From assembly GCA_020747065.1 (NCBI GenBank), contig JAGMVK010000004.1:496001-560000 (forward strand): 64,000 nucleotides of DNA, given 5' to 3'. The notes under the pieces are model-generated. The model worked only from the letters and a program-made list of their open reading frames with translations, did no database searches and was not told where the DNA came from. Of the stretch, positions 1-11,091 are shown one piece after another. Positions within the stretch are counted from its first letter, which is position 1. Every line of letters starts with the position of its first letter. This DNA comes from Cadophora sp. MPI-SDFR-AT-0126. Taxonomy: Eukaryota > Ascomycota > Leotiomycetes > Helotiales > Ploettnerulaceae. The position numbers and the translations under genes were made by a program.

Positions 1-379
1 GGTCGAGATAAGACAAAATAAATGAGCTGGTCCAGGGTTGCCAAAACGGACAACTGGTTGCTGGTGGTTGTCGTGATGTTTCTCGTGGAATTAACAGAAG
101 CTCCTGCTTTCCAATTGACCGGGAAGAGAGCTGACAGATTTCCGTGTTGATACACAATTCTAGCAATTTCGTTTTAAAGTTTTACTCTTAATTTTCATCA
201 TGAGGTTTAAGATTGGAGGAGAACTGTGATGGGCCACCCCAAGTTTTGGCCAGAGCCAGGCAGCCAATTGGAAGTCACCAGCGTGGCATTTGTGGGTCTC
301 GGTGAATCTCACCCGACGCCTTCACTTCAGTTTCCCTTTGTACTGATATCATTCATGGCCAAAGAAACAATTACTCACA
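1..379. other. Left-edge sequence upstream of the FPGS-like gene
   Basis: No coding segment is supported here. It should hold the promoter and 5' UTR of the FPGS-like gene starting at 380. I see no clear TATA box or repeat. Confidence 0.5.
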
Positions 380-2085
380 ATGGATAAGAGTTACCAGGTA
401 AAGTCGTAGTTCATTATGAACATTTGGCGATCGCTGACTTGGAGCAGAGAGCCATAGCGCTTCTCAATGGAAGACGCCGGGGATCAAGACCAAGCACTGA
501 GTCTGTAAAGAGCATTCCTGAATCAAGCCGAATGCCTACTTTGCCCGGAAAACCAGACTTGAAGGGAACACCCAGTATATTGGGGATGAAGCACTGGCTT
601 GGCGAACTTGGCCATTCGGTATGATGAGGTTCATTTGGTGTGAACGCTGATGCTGACAGCGGCAGTCCGCAAGCATCAACAGCCTGAATATCATTCACAT
701 CGCTGGGACGAAGGGGAAGGGAAGCACATGTGCATTCATCGATTCTTTTATGAGAGCCCACGGGAAACGGACCGGGTACCCACAGAAGGTTGGTCTGTAC
801 ACTTCACCACATCTGGTTGACCCAGAGGAGAGAATTCGGATCAATTTTGAGCCACTTCCCAGAGATCTATTTGCAAAGTACACCTTCGAGGTGGACGATC
901 TATTGTCACGAAGCGGTCCTCGTGAGTTCACCGCCAGACCTGGTCGTCTTCAATTTTTCGCTCTCTTAGCCTTCCACACCTTCATAAGCGAAGGTGTTGA
1001 CGCCGCCATATTCGAGACTCACCATGGGGGTGAGTATGATTCCACAAATTTCATCGAGAAACCTGTTGTTACCGCCATTACGACACTCGGATTAGATCAT
1101 GTGCAACAGCTTGGATCATCGATCGAGAGTATTGCATGGCACAAGGCAGGGATTTTCAAAACTGGAGCTACGGCATTCTCGGTGCCCCAGGAATCCACAG
1201 CTGCAGAGGTACTGCGTACTCGAGCATCTCAGAAAGGCGTCAATCTCCAATTCGTCGACATTGATCCTTCTCTCCCTACCGATATAGTACAGCTCAAGCC
1301 AGACGTGCAACGTACGAATTGCTCGGTGGCTCTTGCAGCTGTGCGCTCTTTTCTCGAGCAAAAGGACCATAAGAGTCGTTCCAGTCTGAGTGCATCGGAT
1401 ATAATCCAAGGTATAAGCCAATTCTCATGGCCAGGACGGTTTCAAATTATGATTAAAAATCAATATCAGTGGTTCTTAGATGGCGCGCATAATGAGATGA
1501 GTGTTAGCGTAGCTGCTAAGTGGTTCCTCGAGACATCCAAAATGCAAACGTACGCCTCACTCTGAACACTCTACAACTTGCGCTGATGTCATCAGGATCA
1601 AATCTGCTGTTGCTCGAATCCTCATTTTTAGCCACATCACAGATCACAGAGACGCAGCAGCTGTTTTCGAACGTCTAGCAACCTCACTCGTGAACAACGG
1701 GATACAATATGTTATCTTCACAACATACGAGCGAGGCCAGGATACAGATGCTGCAAATATTATGCGCATACATCTTACTTCATTAGAATTTCCCTTGCTG
1801 ATTCAAGTTTCAGACCCACAGCCCGAAATCCCAGAGACACCGTCTCAAGACCAACAAAATTATGCAACTATCTGGAGAAAAATTCAACCTGATACGAGCA
1901 TTTCATTTCAGCCCACGATTAAAGGAGCTCTAGAGCTTGCAAGGAAGATCGGTGAATATCATGGTAGTGTGCAGACCTTGATCACGGGTAGTCTTCACCT
2001 GGTTGGTGGTGCTCTTTCCCTCCTCCAAACTACGAAAACCTCGGAAGTCCCGGAAACAGGCAATGAAACAAGAAGAGATGAATGA
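380..2085 (+). CDS. Divergent folylpolyglutamate synthase paralogue
   Basis: Exons 380-397, 448-618, 666-1549 and 1596-2085 give 520 residues. The Mur-ligase-type ATP loop reads AGTKGKGSTCAF. It is followed by GLYTSPHL, ERIRIN, GGEYDSTN, the Lys-bearing IAWHKAGI, the DGAHN motif and a C-terminal GSLHLVGGA, all diagnostic of FPGS, which adds glutamates to folates in cytosol and mitochondria using ATP. The first six residues plus RAIALLN match the fungal N-terminus, which supports the 18-nt first exon. Compared with the canonical copy at 11-12.8 kb, the Mg-site segment reads ETHHGGEYDSTN instead of EVGMGGEYDSTN, and VRERIRIN is replaced by PEERIRIN. The frame is open throughout, so it is not an obvious pseudogene. 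Altered substrate use or relaxed constraint is inferred, not shown. Confidence 0.8.
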
Positions 2086-3179
2086 GATGCGCATTTATCT
2101 ACTATTGCTTTCATTTAACCTTGCTTTTTGGGTCATAGTACAGAGCAAAAGGCAATGGGGAATGGCAACGGTGGCAAACCGTTTTGTATATATTACTGGA
2201 GGGATCTTGTTATGGCGTACAAAGATTGGAAGAGTTGTAGTCTTGATTCCGAGTATTGAAATACAGCAAAGGAGGAAAGAGACCCATGCGATTGGTGTAG
2301 AATAGAGGTTCATTCCGTGGAGTCAATCTGCAAATTTTGGTTTGAGTATGGATTTTTCTGCCACGTTCAAGCCATTCCATTCTCCATCTTCTCAACGCCA
2401 AAGCATGAGAATATCCAATACCTCTGTCTTCAGACATTCCCACACTGTACACACTTCAAAGTTGCTGGGGGTGGGCGGGCCAAATATTAGCATCTGTTTA
2501 CTTCGCATCACGCTAGAAGAATTTCACAGTTCAACTGGACTGTGGCCAGTGGCTATGAGCAAGGGGACCTTTTCAACTCGAATTCTCTGCATTTACTGGA
2601 GTCACCCATCTCAGAACAAGTTGCGTCCTCCTTCAGAGAAGCCAGACCGTGGTTTGATGACTTTCCTGACTTTGATCTCTGCTTCTATCCAACTTACTCT
2701 TTGGAGGTGGAGGATATCGGAATCTGATTACGCGTGGTGGATAAGGGACTTGAGGTAAATGTGATCACACCTTCATGCAGCTATGAGCTGTCAGGACTTC
2801 CATCATACCAGAGAATAGCTAGCAAAAGATGCATACATAAATCTATTCGAAGTCTCTGAGCCCATAATAAGCCCCAGCCAAGGCCGCTACTGTCTGTCTT
2901 GAGTCTCTTCAATGCTCTAAAAATTTATCCCTTGTATTGAGGTACATATGTGCGTATGGGCTAGCAGCTCGTTGGGCCGTACGATGTTGTTGTTTGGGAT
3001 GTGCGAATTTCACTCAACGCAAAGCACAAGAGCACGCAGTAAATGTTGAAAGTTGTGATGAGTGAAGATTCCTGCTCATTAGGACTAGGTCAAAGCAACT
3101 CCCGCTCGACGACCTCAATTAACCAATAATAATATACAATACATCCACCTCCTGCCTTCCCCCCTCGCCCCTGCTTTTC
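2086..3179. other. Intergenic stretch between FPGS-like and HAAO genes (convergent)
   Basis: Two convergent 3' ends face this region. It contains no supported complete gene. Positions about 2511-2727 (+) translate into a coding-looking tail that matches no family I know and has no credible start, so it is listed under findings as a possible gene relic. Confidence 0.4.
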
Positions 3180-3840
3180 TCACAGGTTTGGATCATTAAT
3201 CTCCCCTTCTTTCGGCGCACTCTCCGTCACTGTCCCACAAGCCTTGCACGTCCTCTTACTCTCACTCCCCTTAAACGCATTAACCGCCTCCTTAATCTGA
3301 CTCCCCAAATCCGTACAATGGAAGCTCTCCTCATAAACAATCTGCCTACAACTCTCATTCGCACAATACCACCTCAAGGTATCGACGCTGTCGGCCGGGC
3401 GCGGCTGCTCCAATACTACTCCTACCGTGTTGGCGAAGCGTACGGGATTGTGCGGTGTGTTTGGCGGGAGGAGGAACATGCTACCCTCGGTGATGAAGAT
3501 GTCTTTGAATTCGCTGCCGTCGACGACTTTGAGGAGCATGGTGCCGCGGTATTGGTAGAACCATTCCGGAGTGGTGTTGATGTGGTAGTCTGTTCGGGCG
3601 TTGGGACCGCCGACGATCTGGAGAGAGCAGGAAGGTTAGTTACAATTGCACAGTTTCGGGTGGATAAGAGTGGATTTTACCATGACGGTCATGTCATCGT
3701 TGTACACGCAGTAATTGTTGATCGGGGGTTTGAGGAGGTGGGAGTTCTCTTCTAACCTGGAGCTTATTAGCCGTCCTTCTTTTTTGCGTTCATGTTGTGA
3801 GACAGTACCATTTCGGGATATTGAGAGGCGTAGATAGCAT
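3180..3840 (-). CDS. BNA1: 3-hydroxyanthranilate 3,4-dioxygenase
   Basis: Exons 3840-3809, 3756-3681 and 3617-3180 encode 181 residues, the usual fungal length. The enzyme opens 3-hydroxyanthranilate to the precursor of quinolinate in the kynurenine route to NAD and is cytosolic. Visible signatures: LNIPKWLEENSHLLKPP near the N-terminus, IVGGPNARTDYH with the Fe-binding His, PEWFYQ with the Fe-binding Glu, PPNTPHNPVRF with the second Fe His, and the C-terminal rubredoxin-like metal site (WYCANESC and CKACG) found in bacterial and fungal enzymes. The Trp codon is split by intron 1 (TG|G), and the restored KWLEE motif fixes the splice. No feature is missing. Confidence 0.96.
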
Positions 3841-4802
3841 TTTTGCTGCAGAAAGAATTGACCTTGGGACGATTGAAGTGGTTGAGAGCTGTTAGAAAGG
3901 TTGAAAGAGCTGCAGGTAAAGATATCTGTATTTGGAGGGGTAATATCCTCGGTGGCGTTTGGCGGGGTTATCGAGTCACAAAACTGTGCTTATGAATAAC
4001 TTACAGGGTTCTCCCTCAGGGACTGCCTGCGCCAGAGGTCACTGGCCAGTCGCTAAATTCTTACCTCCCGAGTCCCGAGTTTATTGCCTCGTGAGATGAC
4101 ATCCACAAGCATCACGAAGATTGACCACCAAATCGGTCATAATTTCAACTATCTTTTAAGCCATATCAAATGTAATGTCGGGAGGAAGCCCGGGACTAAA
4201 AACGCTCTCGAGACTCTTATTTGAAGCTATATTCTGCATTGGTGGTGAGGGGAAGCGTAAGGATGGAAAGTCAATAGTCTTACCGACAATATAAAAGGCT
4301 AGAGCAAGAGAGTTTTTCAACTCTGACGGTCCGGATGAAAGATTCGAAAAAATTTATGATTCGATTGAGCTAGTAGCTAGATCGACAATACTGACACCAG
4401 TTGTCCGATATTGCCGATCGGACTGACTAACAGCTCAGAACGCTGATTTATCATCGTTTCATGTATTGATGAGTGACAGTGTCTCCAGAGCACGAAGAAT
4501 AAGATGAACACATGTGAAACCCACAAGGGCAAGAGCAAATATTTATATACTAGAACTCAGGTCGATATCACAAGAAAATCCTAGAAATGGCAGTGCAAAG
4601 GTACATTTAAATTCAACCTAAACACATGCCAAAAAAAGCAAAATGTTTTCCCCATCTAACTCCATCTCCTCCAAATCGAGCTTCAAATCAAAAGTGAAGG
4701 TCTTGGTTGTGAATTACATATCTCCCCTTCCCCAGTCCCTCCTTGTCTAGCCATGCCGTGTTGTAATATGATGTGAAGCAATGTCGTGTGATGAGTGGTT
4801 GA
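3841..4802. other. HAAO upstream region and 3' flank of the small secreted gene
   Basis: No gene is supported. The part next to 3840 is the presumed HAAO promoter. The stretch 4500-4800 should include the 3' UTR of the small secreted protein gene, which lies on the same strand. Confidence 0.4.
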
Positions 4803-5191
4803 CTACAAGCCTGCGTCGGTGGCCGCTGTTCAATGTTAGACTATGATATGTGTGGAGGGAAGTGAGAGAGAAGTAGCTTGTTGGGACGGGGATGGAGATA
4901 GACTTGCACATACCCTTGTATACAGATGCGGAATCGAAAGCGACAACGTTTCCGGAGGCATCAGACATGGCGGCGGCTTCGGTGTTCACTTGACGGGCTG
5001 TGATATCTGAAAGGTCAGCCAAGCAAATCTTCACAAGAGATCTATGAATACTGGGCGGGAATTACCCATTCTTCGTTGACTTCATGAAAACCAAAAGGGA
5101 AGAACTAACCATCAAGACGTTGAGGCATGGCAATGGGACCAGCAAAGGCAACAGCCACAAGGGAAAGAAGAGCAACGATAGTGAACTGCAT
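4803..5191 (-). CDS. Very small secreted protein, unrecognised
   Basis: Exons 5191-5110, 5006-4914 and 4825-4803 join in frame (both junctions split a codon after its first base) to give 65 residues. The first 18 or so residues form a clean signal peptide (MQFTIVALLSLVAVAFAG) with a plausible cleavage before PIAMPQR. The mature part is about 47 residues, polar and Ala-rich, and has no cysteine, so it is not a hydrophobin or a classical Cys-rich effector. A possible dibasic-like processing site is absent. Function is unknown. It could be a secreted peptide or a conidial/cell-surface component. The consensus splice sites and the preserved frame are the main reasons to call it a gene. Confidence 0.65.
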
Positions 5192-6411
5192 GATTGCTGT
5201 TGTGTGGGTGACCTTTAAAAGTTCGGTAGATAAAGGAGTGTGAGGATAAGGGTCGTCCGGCGACAATGATATGCACTGGCTAGCAGATGAAGAAAGTAAA
5301 GTAGATGGGGAAACGGGAAGGAACGTTTGATTTAAAATTCGAATGGAGTGAAAAGATAGAGGATGAGGAAAGGAGAGAGAAAGCAGGATGGGGTGGGAAG
5401 GGATATGGTATTTGTATCGCCAAGGTGGGAACGAATCCCCCTGCTTCGCCTTGGGGGAGGGTAGGGGTTTGGAGATAGCCAAGACAGTGGTTTCGCCGCA
5501 CGGGATCGTGGCCAGACTTCTGGCTGGTCTTTCTGTCATAGCCCCCCTGCCATCCCATGATGGAGCTGTCAGCGTTGCAAGCCTGGGGTGATGGGTCCGG
5601 AAAATGTCTAAATTCAAGCTTGAATTGGGGCTGATCAGGTGTTAGTGAGACTTGTGCTGTTTAGGAAGAGGCTTGTCTTGCGGCTTGGGTCTTGCGAGCT
5701 TGAAGCATGTCCTTGCAATTGGTTGTATGACGATGAAAAGAGGACCAAGGTCGTCTTGCTGTGGGACTTCAGATCCCTCATGAAGAAGACGAATCTGGAG
5801 GCGAAGCATCTTGAGACGAGGCTGAGACGAGGATGGAGTTAGAGCCGTCGAAGCGAGGGGGGGACAAAGCTTATTGACAAACAAGAGCAGGCAAAGATGG
5901 GAAGAACAGATCCCGAGGATTCATTCATGCGTTACGAGGCCTTTGTTTTCAGACCATATTTGAGCTTATTATTTCGGGAGCCCACATGGCTCTGGTTGTT
6001 CGTTAGATGTGAAGCTGAGTGTGTGATCAAGGAGGAAGTTCAGACTCTTGAAAGATGAGATATGAAACGACATTCAGGGGTATCACGTGCAGTCGTTTGC
6101 ATGGTGACATCGATTTTTTGGTTTCCTGACGAAGATGAGTAGCAATGATAATGCTGACTTCTCCAAAACTTAAGAAAGTACTTCAAAACGTTTGAAGTCG
6201 AAGCAGATTAACAGCGAGTGCTGCTGATGTCAGCTAGCGCTAGCTTATGCAAGCTGGATACCCGAAATGGTAAGCTTGGGTCGCCCGAAATACCCCGCCA
6301 TGGATACCCCTCTTCTGGAACCAGCTCTGGAGCAACGTCTGTCAACATCCATCACTTTCATATCACGCTTCTCACACCCATTTGCTTTCCTCCACCCCTC
6401 TCACCACCGCC
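5192..6411. other. Divergent upstream region of the secreted-protein gene and AMMECR1
   Basis: About 1.2 kb between two divergently transcribed genes. Pyrimidine-rich tracts lie before both starts. No additional gene is supported; the open frames here have no homology that I recognise. Confidence 0.4.
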
Positions 6412-7359
6412 ATGGCCTCCGTAGAGCACTGTCTCTACTGTTTCGGTGTTCTAGCTACAACCCTCGAGGACAAAGGTGCAGACCCTATCTCTCTCGAACG
6501 AATTCAAGAGACATGGCCGTCCTACCCTAAAGGTCTTGAGGATGACATTCGTATGGCCTCTGCCGAACTTGAAAATGACCTTGAAGAACCCGAGAACGAC
6601 CATCAAATCAGGGACGAATTAGACGGACTCGAACCAGCAGCAGACAAAGCCTCATCGTCGCGCCTCCGGCTCCCAGCTTTGCAGCGCCTAGGTCGTTCGA
6701 GCAATTCTCCAGCGTCTTCATCTTCTACGCCAAGCTCTGCATCATCAACTTCCCTCGCACCTTCAACTACGGCAACGACGCCAGAATCCTTCAGCCAGGT
6801 CGGCCTCAAGCCCCACCGCACCTCTCAACGTCGTAACTCCATTACTGCATCCCCGCTCTTCGTGACATGGAATACTGTCTTGCCGGACTCATCTGATCGC
6901 TCTCTCCGCGGCTGCATCGGAACTTTCGAACCACAGAAATTGTCAGTTGGTCTTGAACAATACACTATAATCTCAGCTCTTCAAGATACCCGCTTCTCTC
7001 CCATCACTACATCGGAACTCCCGTCCTTGGAAGTCTCCGTGACTCTATTGACGGACTTTGAAGAGGCAAAGGACCAGCTGGATTGGGATCTCGGTGTGCA
7101 CGGATTGAAGATCAATTTCACCGCGAAGAATAGGCGGTATGGAGCTTGCTATTTACCGGATGTGCCGGTGGAACAGGGTTGGACCAAAGAGGAGACGGTT
7201 ATCAGCTTGATGAGGAAGGCTGGGTGGACTGGGCGGAGAGATAAATGGAGGGAAGTCGCAGATTTCAAGGCGACGAGGTTCCAGGGGAAGGCGGAGAGCT
7301 TGAAGTGGGACGAGTATGTGAAGTGGAAGAAGTGGGTGGAGAGCATAAATGAGGAGTAA
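6412..7359 (+). CDS. AMMECR1-domain protein
   Basis: Single exon, 315 residues. The first in-frame ATG (6412) starts directly in the conserved MASVEHCLYCFGVL segment. The AMMECR1 signature SLRGCIGTF lies near residue 163, followed by the family pattern GLEQYTIISALQDTRF, LPSLEVSVTLLTDFE, LGVHGL, CYLPDVPVEQGW and SLMRKAGW. A Ser/Thr/Pro-rich insert of roughly 60 residues (about residues 80-140), absent from the bacterial and human proteins as I know them, splits the domain after the first helix. The biochemical activity of the family is not established. In prokaryotes this domain is fused or linked to MEMO and a radical-SAM protein. A MEMO gene lies 6 kb downstream in this window. Confidence 0.93.
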   Translation: MASVEHCLYCFGVLATTLEDKGADPISLERIQETWPSYPKGLEDDIRMASAELENDLEEPENDHQIRDELDGLEPAADKASSSRLRLPALQRLGRSSNSPASSSSTPSSASSTSLAPSTTATTPESFSQVGLKPHRTSQRRNSITASPLFVTWNTVLPDSSDRSLRGCIGTFEPQKLSVGLEQYTIISALQDTRFSPITTSELPSLEVSVTLLTDFEEAKDQLDWDLGVHGLKINFTAKNRRYGACYLPDVPVEQGWTKEETVISLMRKAGWTGRRDKWREVADFKATRFQGKAESLKWDEYVKWKKWVESINEE

Positions 7360-9096
7360 GCTAGGATTTATAGACACAGTCTAGAATGGAGTAAGGTAGA
7401 TGGTGGTTAATGTAGAGGAGACGGTACGGATGGCAAAGGCGTTCGCTGGTTCAGATGGATATGGGAACAGGATGGGAAGGATAATGGTCGGTTTCTTTTC
7501 TTTGCTCTATGTGATATTTGTTTACGACTAGGTTAATCTAGGTCTCACTTCAAAGGAGTAGCCAGATGGCCAGCTATGCATAGGTCTGCTCCGTCAAATA
7601 TCATCTTCACAGAACTATTGCAGCTGGTCATGGGAAAGAGGAGGGGTCGTTTTGGTTTGTTTACCTTTAGGACAACAGAGCCTGGCCCCCGTTCCCTTTC
7701 AAGCCGAATTCGACTCTTGTGTAAACGATGGAATGGCCAACACACATATGCCCGCGGGATCGTCCATATGTATCATGAACTTCATGGGTTTGTAACTTCA
7801 ACTAGCTATCCGCTCTCTACCCGACGTCAAAGCCATCACATGCCACACTTCCATACACGATACTAGGTATCTGAGCTCATTCAGTGGCAGTTTCAACTTT
7901 TGGTTAGATCCTGACTCTATTTGCAATTAGGTACGAAGAACGGAGGAGCAAGAAGAAAAAATGGCATAAACCATATCGGACATCTTGTGAGCAGAAAATA
8001 AGATATGCCAAGCTTCCTTTCGATGGTGAGGCAAACAGAGGAATTCCCAGGTTGCTCGGAATCGGGATGACATAAAGTAGCATCTTGCTAATCCAATATC
8101 GAACGACCCGAATGCCCCGAACCAAGCCGAGTCAGAACATCAGGAGCTTGCAGAAGCAGTTCTGTGCCTGCCCCGCACCATGTGGATTGGGATTCGATTT
8201 TGCATGCAAGTAGCGCAGATTTCACAGGATGATGATTGGGAAGGTGTCCATCTGGCGTGCAGATAGATTCACATGCAATATGTTCAGAACTTCTCGACAA
8301 AACCCAGATCGGGAATGTCATCTTACGAACCTCATCTAACATGTGGGTTTTGATTCAACACTATACCTTGTAAGGGGTCTCACATTAGCAAAAATAGATC
8401 AGATTCATATTAGGGCTTGTCGCATTACTGAACCACCGAAGTCCGAGAAGTTGTGGAAAAGCCAGATTTGAGGTGAAAGCGAGACCGAGGAACGTACTGT
8501 ACTGTACTGTAGATGGTCCTGAAGCAGACATAGCGCCGATGATCTTTGGAAAGTCCGCCCCGATATCTTGGCAAAACATGTGAAGGCCTGCTGACTTGAC
8601 CCTTCAACCAATGAGAGAACTTCAATTGTGTTACCTCCACATCCCCACCTCGAAGCTGCTTGAATGCTTCCATCTCTGCTTCACATGTCTTGTCTCTCGT
8701 TCTCCCTCACCAACCCAACAACTGGGAATAGCTTCATATTCTAGGCTTCTGCTTCACGTCTTTCTTTCTAGAACTTTCAATTGCCACGAACATCATTATA
8801 TTGCCGAAGGAAAACGGTTGAGGTTTGGACTCTACTTTAAGGATATTACGAAAGACATCGTTACCTATACTTGCGATTATCCCCGGCTACGGCAACAGGA
8901 GGAACACGAGACAAGAGACGGATGTTCGCCGAAGTGACACAAAAGCAGAGGAAGCCCATTACCCAGGATATATTGTCTCTAAGTTCGCCTTGAAACTCGC
9001 TATAAACAGTACAGGACAGATCCAGAGAACTGTGGTGAAGGAAAGCAAACATTGGAAGAAGGATCAACAGCTTCGCAACACACAACCATACTCACA
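7360..9096. other. Gene-poor stretch upstream of the INSIG gene
   Basis: About 1.7 kb. It holds the AMMECR1 3' flank and the INSIG promoter/5' UTR. A short run of tandem GTACT near 8493-8510 is the only repeat noticed. Short open frames on both strands look random. Confidence 0.4.
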
Positions 9097-10283
9097 ATGT
9101 CCTCCTCACAACCGCAAATATACCGCCCCAAACCCCGCCGTCCCTTCGCCCCCTTCGATCAAACCTCCGCACCACAACAACCGCCGTCTCCTCAGCTCGC
9201 TCCCTCCGAACCTCCTTCTCGAACCCACTCCTTCCTCAACCTCACTTCCTCAACCCTCCTAGGCATATACTCTCCCACTGGCTACCAGGCAGACGACATC
9301 TCCTCCACACCATGGGGAACTGGCGCCCAGACACCACGAACACCTTCCCTCTCAGCCCCTTCGTCCACACGGCCAAGAACGAAATCGCAAGCTCATCTCC
9401 CGCCTCCACAGTCTACGACGTCCAGCGTATTTGCCCTGGGACTGCGGAGTATACTGCTCTTTGGAATGGGCATGGGATATGGCGTTCTGGTACGTCATCT
9501 ACATGATGATAGACAGCTGGCGCCGTTCCAGGTCGAGGGAATCATCAAGCCGCGGAACGATTGGAGATACCTTGTTTTCTGGGGCGTGGCGGGCGTGTTG
9601 TTGGGCAGTCTGATGCCGTGGGTCGATACCCTGTTCTTGGATTCTGAAGAGGACGCCGTTTCTGCTTCTGGGGAAGGAGAGGGCCAGGAAGAGGGAGGTG
9701 AGAGTGGGATCTTTGGAGCGGATTGGACGCCGGTTGTTAGGAGTGTTGGAGCTTTTGTGGGCATTGCTTATGCTATTGTATGTTTCTCCTTGTTCCATTC
9801 ACTCTCCACCTGTTCCTCTGCCTTTCTTCTTTCAGCGTCTCTTTTGTTTTACGAGAAGGAATTGGTAAAGTACCGCATGCTAACTGTGCACAGCGCAAAC
9901 TCCCATGGGCATCAACCCTCCAAGCTTCGCTCACACTCTTCCTCGTAAACCCGGTCCTCTGGTACCTCATCGACCGCTCTAAACCTGGCTTCCTCCTTTC
10001 CGCCTTTGTCGGCGCCACCGGCACTGCTCTCCTCCTCGCCTCAAACCCCGACATGATGCCCTCGCCTGCCTCAGCTAGCATGCCCAAAAGTACGAAGAAC
10101 TCCACGTCGTCAAAATACCTAGGTAGCCTGGGCGGCGAGCTCGGACTAGGCGGTGTCAGGAGGGAGACTATCGAGGGCGGGATTTGGATTCTTAGTGTGC
10201 TGTTTTGTAGTTGTGTTTGTTTTGGGAATATTGGGAGGAGGCTCGCTTTGAGTGGGAGAAGGCGCGTGACAGGAGGGAGATAG
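9097..10283 (+). CDS. INSIG-family ER membrane protein
   Basis: Exons 9097-9777 and 9894-10283 (phase 0 junction; branch site TGCTAAC just before the acceptor) give 356 residues. The N-terminal 110 residues are Pro/Ser/Thr-rich and disordered. Hydrophobic segments then follow the INSIG layout: SVFALGLRSILLFGMGMGYG, the WRYLVFWGVAGVLLGSLMPW helix, VVRSVGAFVGIAYAI, the motif KLPWASTLQASLTLFLVNPVLW split by the intron, a helix with FVGATGTALLL, and a last helix ILSVLFCSCVCFGNIG. INSIG proteins sit in the ER and bind sterols. In animals they control SREBP-SCAP and HMG-CoA reductase; in fission yeast Ins1 acts on HMG-CoA reductase. An acidic linker (about residues 187-210) interrupts the domain. 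ERG28, also sterol-related, lies 6 kb away. Confidence 0.87.
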
Positions 10284-11091
10284 ACGAGTTTCTTTTCTGG
10301 ATTGCATGTAAGGATGTTTAGAAGGAGAGTCTCAAAATCATGTGCCAGTATTTCTTGTTGGGCAGTCCGATGGGCTTTGGAGGTTTGCATGGAATGAAAT
10401 GGTTTGTATGGCATCAGGCTTGGGTTCTTAGGAAAGAGAAGGCGGGTGGGCTTGGATATACCAGCTACAGTCCTTAACGTCTGTAGTAAAGCGAAAATTG
10501 GGTGTTTATGCATTTGTGGCGGGGAAATGGACGCTTGCTACTTCTCCATACAGATTTATTTCTCACGTGGAGCTGGTACCTTGTGAAACTCTTCTGTTTG
10601 TGGAGATTCGCCATCAACTCAGCATGATATTTAGTAGGCGATAAAACATGTTTTGTGGCGCGGACTTGAGGGCAGGTACACTTCAAAGCAACCTGTGCCA
10701 ATTACGACAGCAGCCTAGAAGTTGCTCCCTCTGTTTATTCTCGCTTCGCTTGGAGGCGACCGATTCACTTCACTCTATTGGGTATTTCCAGGCCACCGCA
10801 GCCGAACAACAACACTCAACTTATCTCGTAATAACTTGTAAGCTCAGCTTCCAGTCTCACAGAGTAGTCTTCACTCTCATGAACTCCTCCAATCATGACA
10901 TGGCGATTTCCTATTCGTGGCACCATGCATTCCTAAGCAATTGGATGATCGATGAACCATAGTAACGACGTTGCGACAGAGCAGTCCCTCTTTTTAGTCA
11001 TCGGTGAATCTCCTGTGCCGATCTGAAAACTGGGATGTAGGAGACGGTAGATTCCAGAATTCCTACGTTGACCACATCCACAGAAAAGCCA
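10284..11091. other. Convergent 3' region between INSIG and FPGS
   Basis: The two neighbouring genes end towards each other. Nothing beyond presumed 3' UTRs is supported. Confidence 0.4.

Noticed and set aside
9773..10513. 246-codon minus-strand frame overlapping INSIG exon 2
   Set aside because: It is antisense to the intact INSIG C-terminal membrane region, crosses its intron, and shows no domain.
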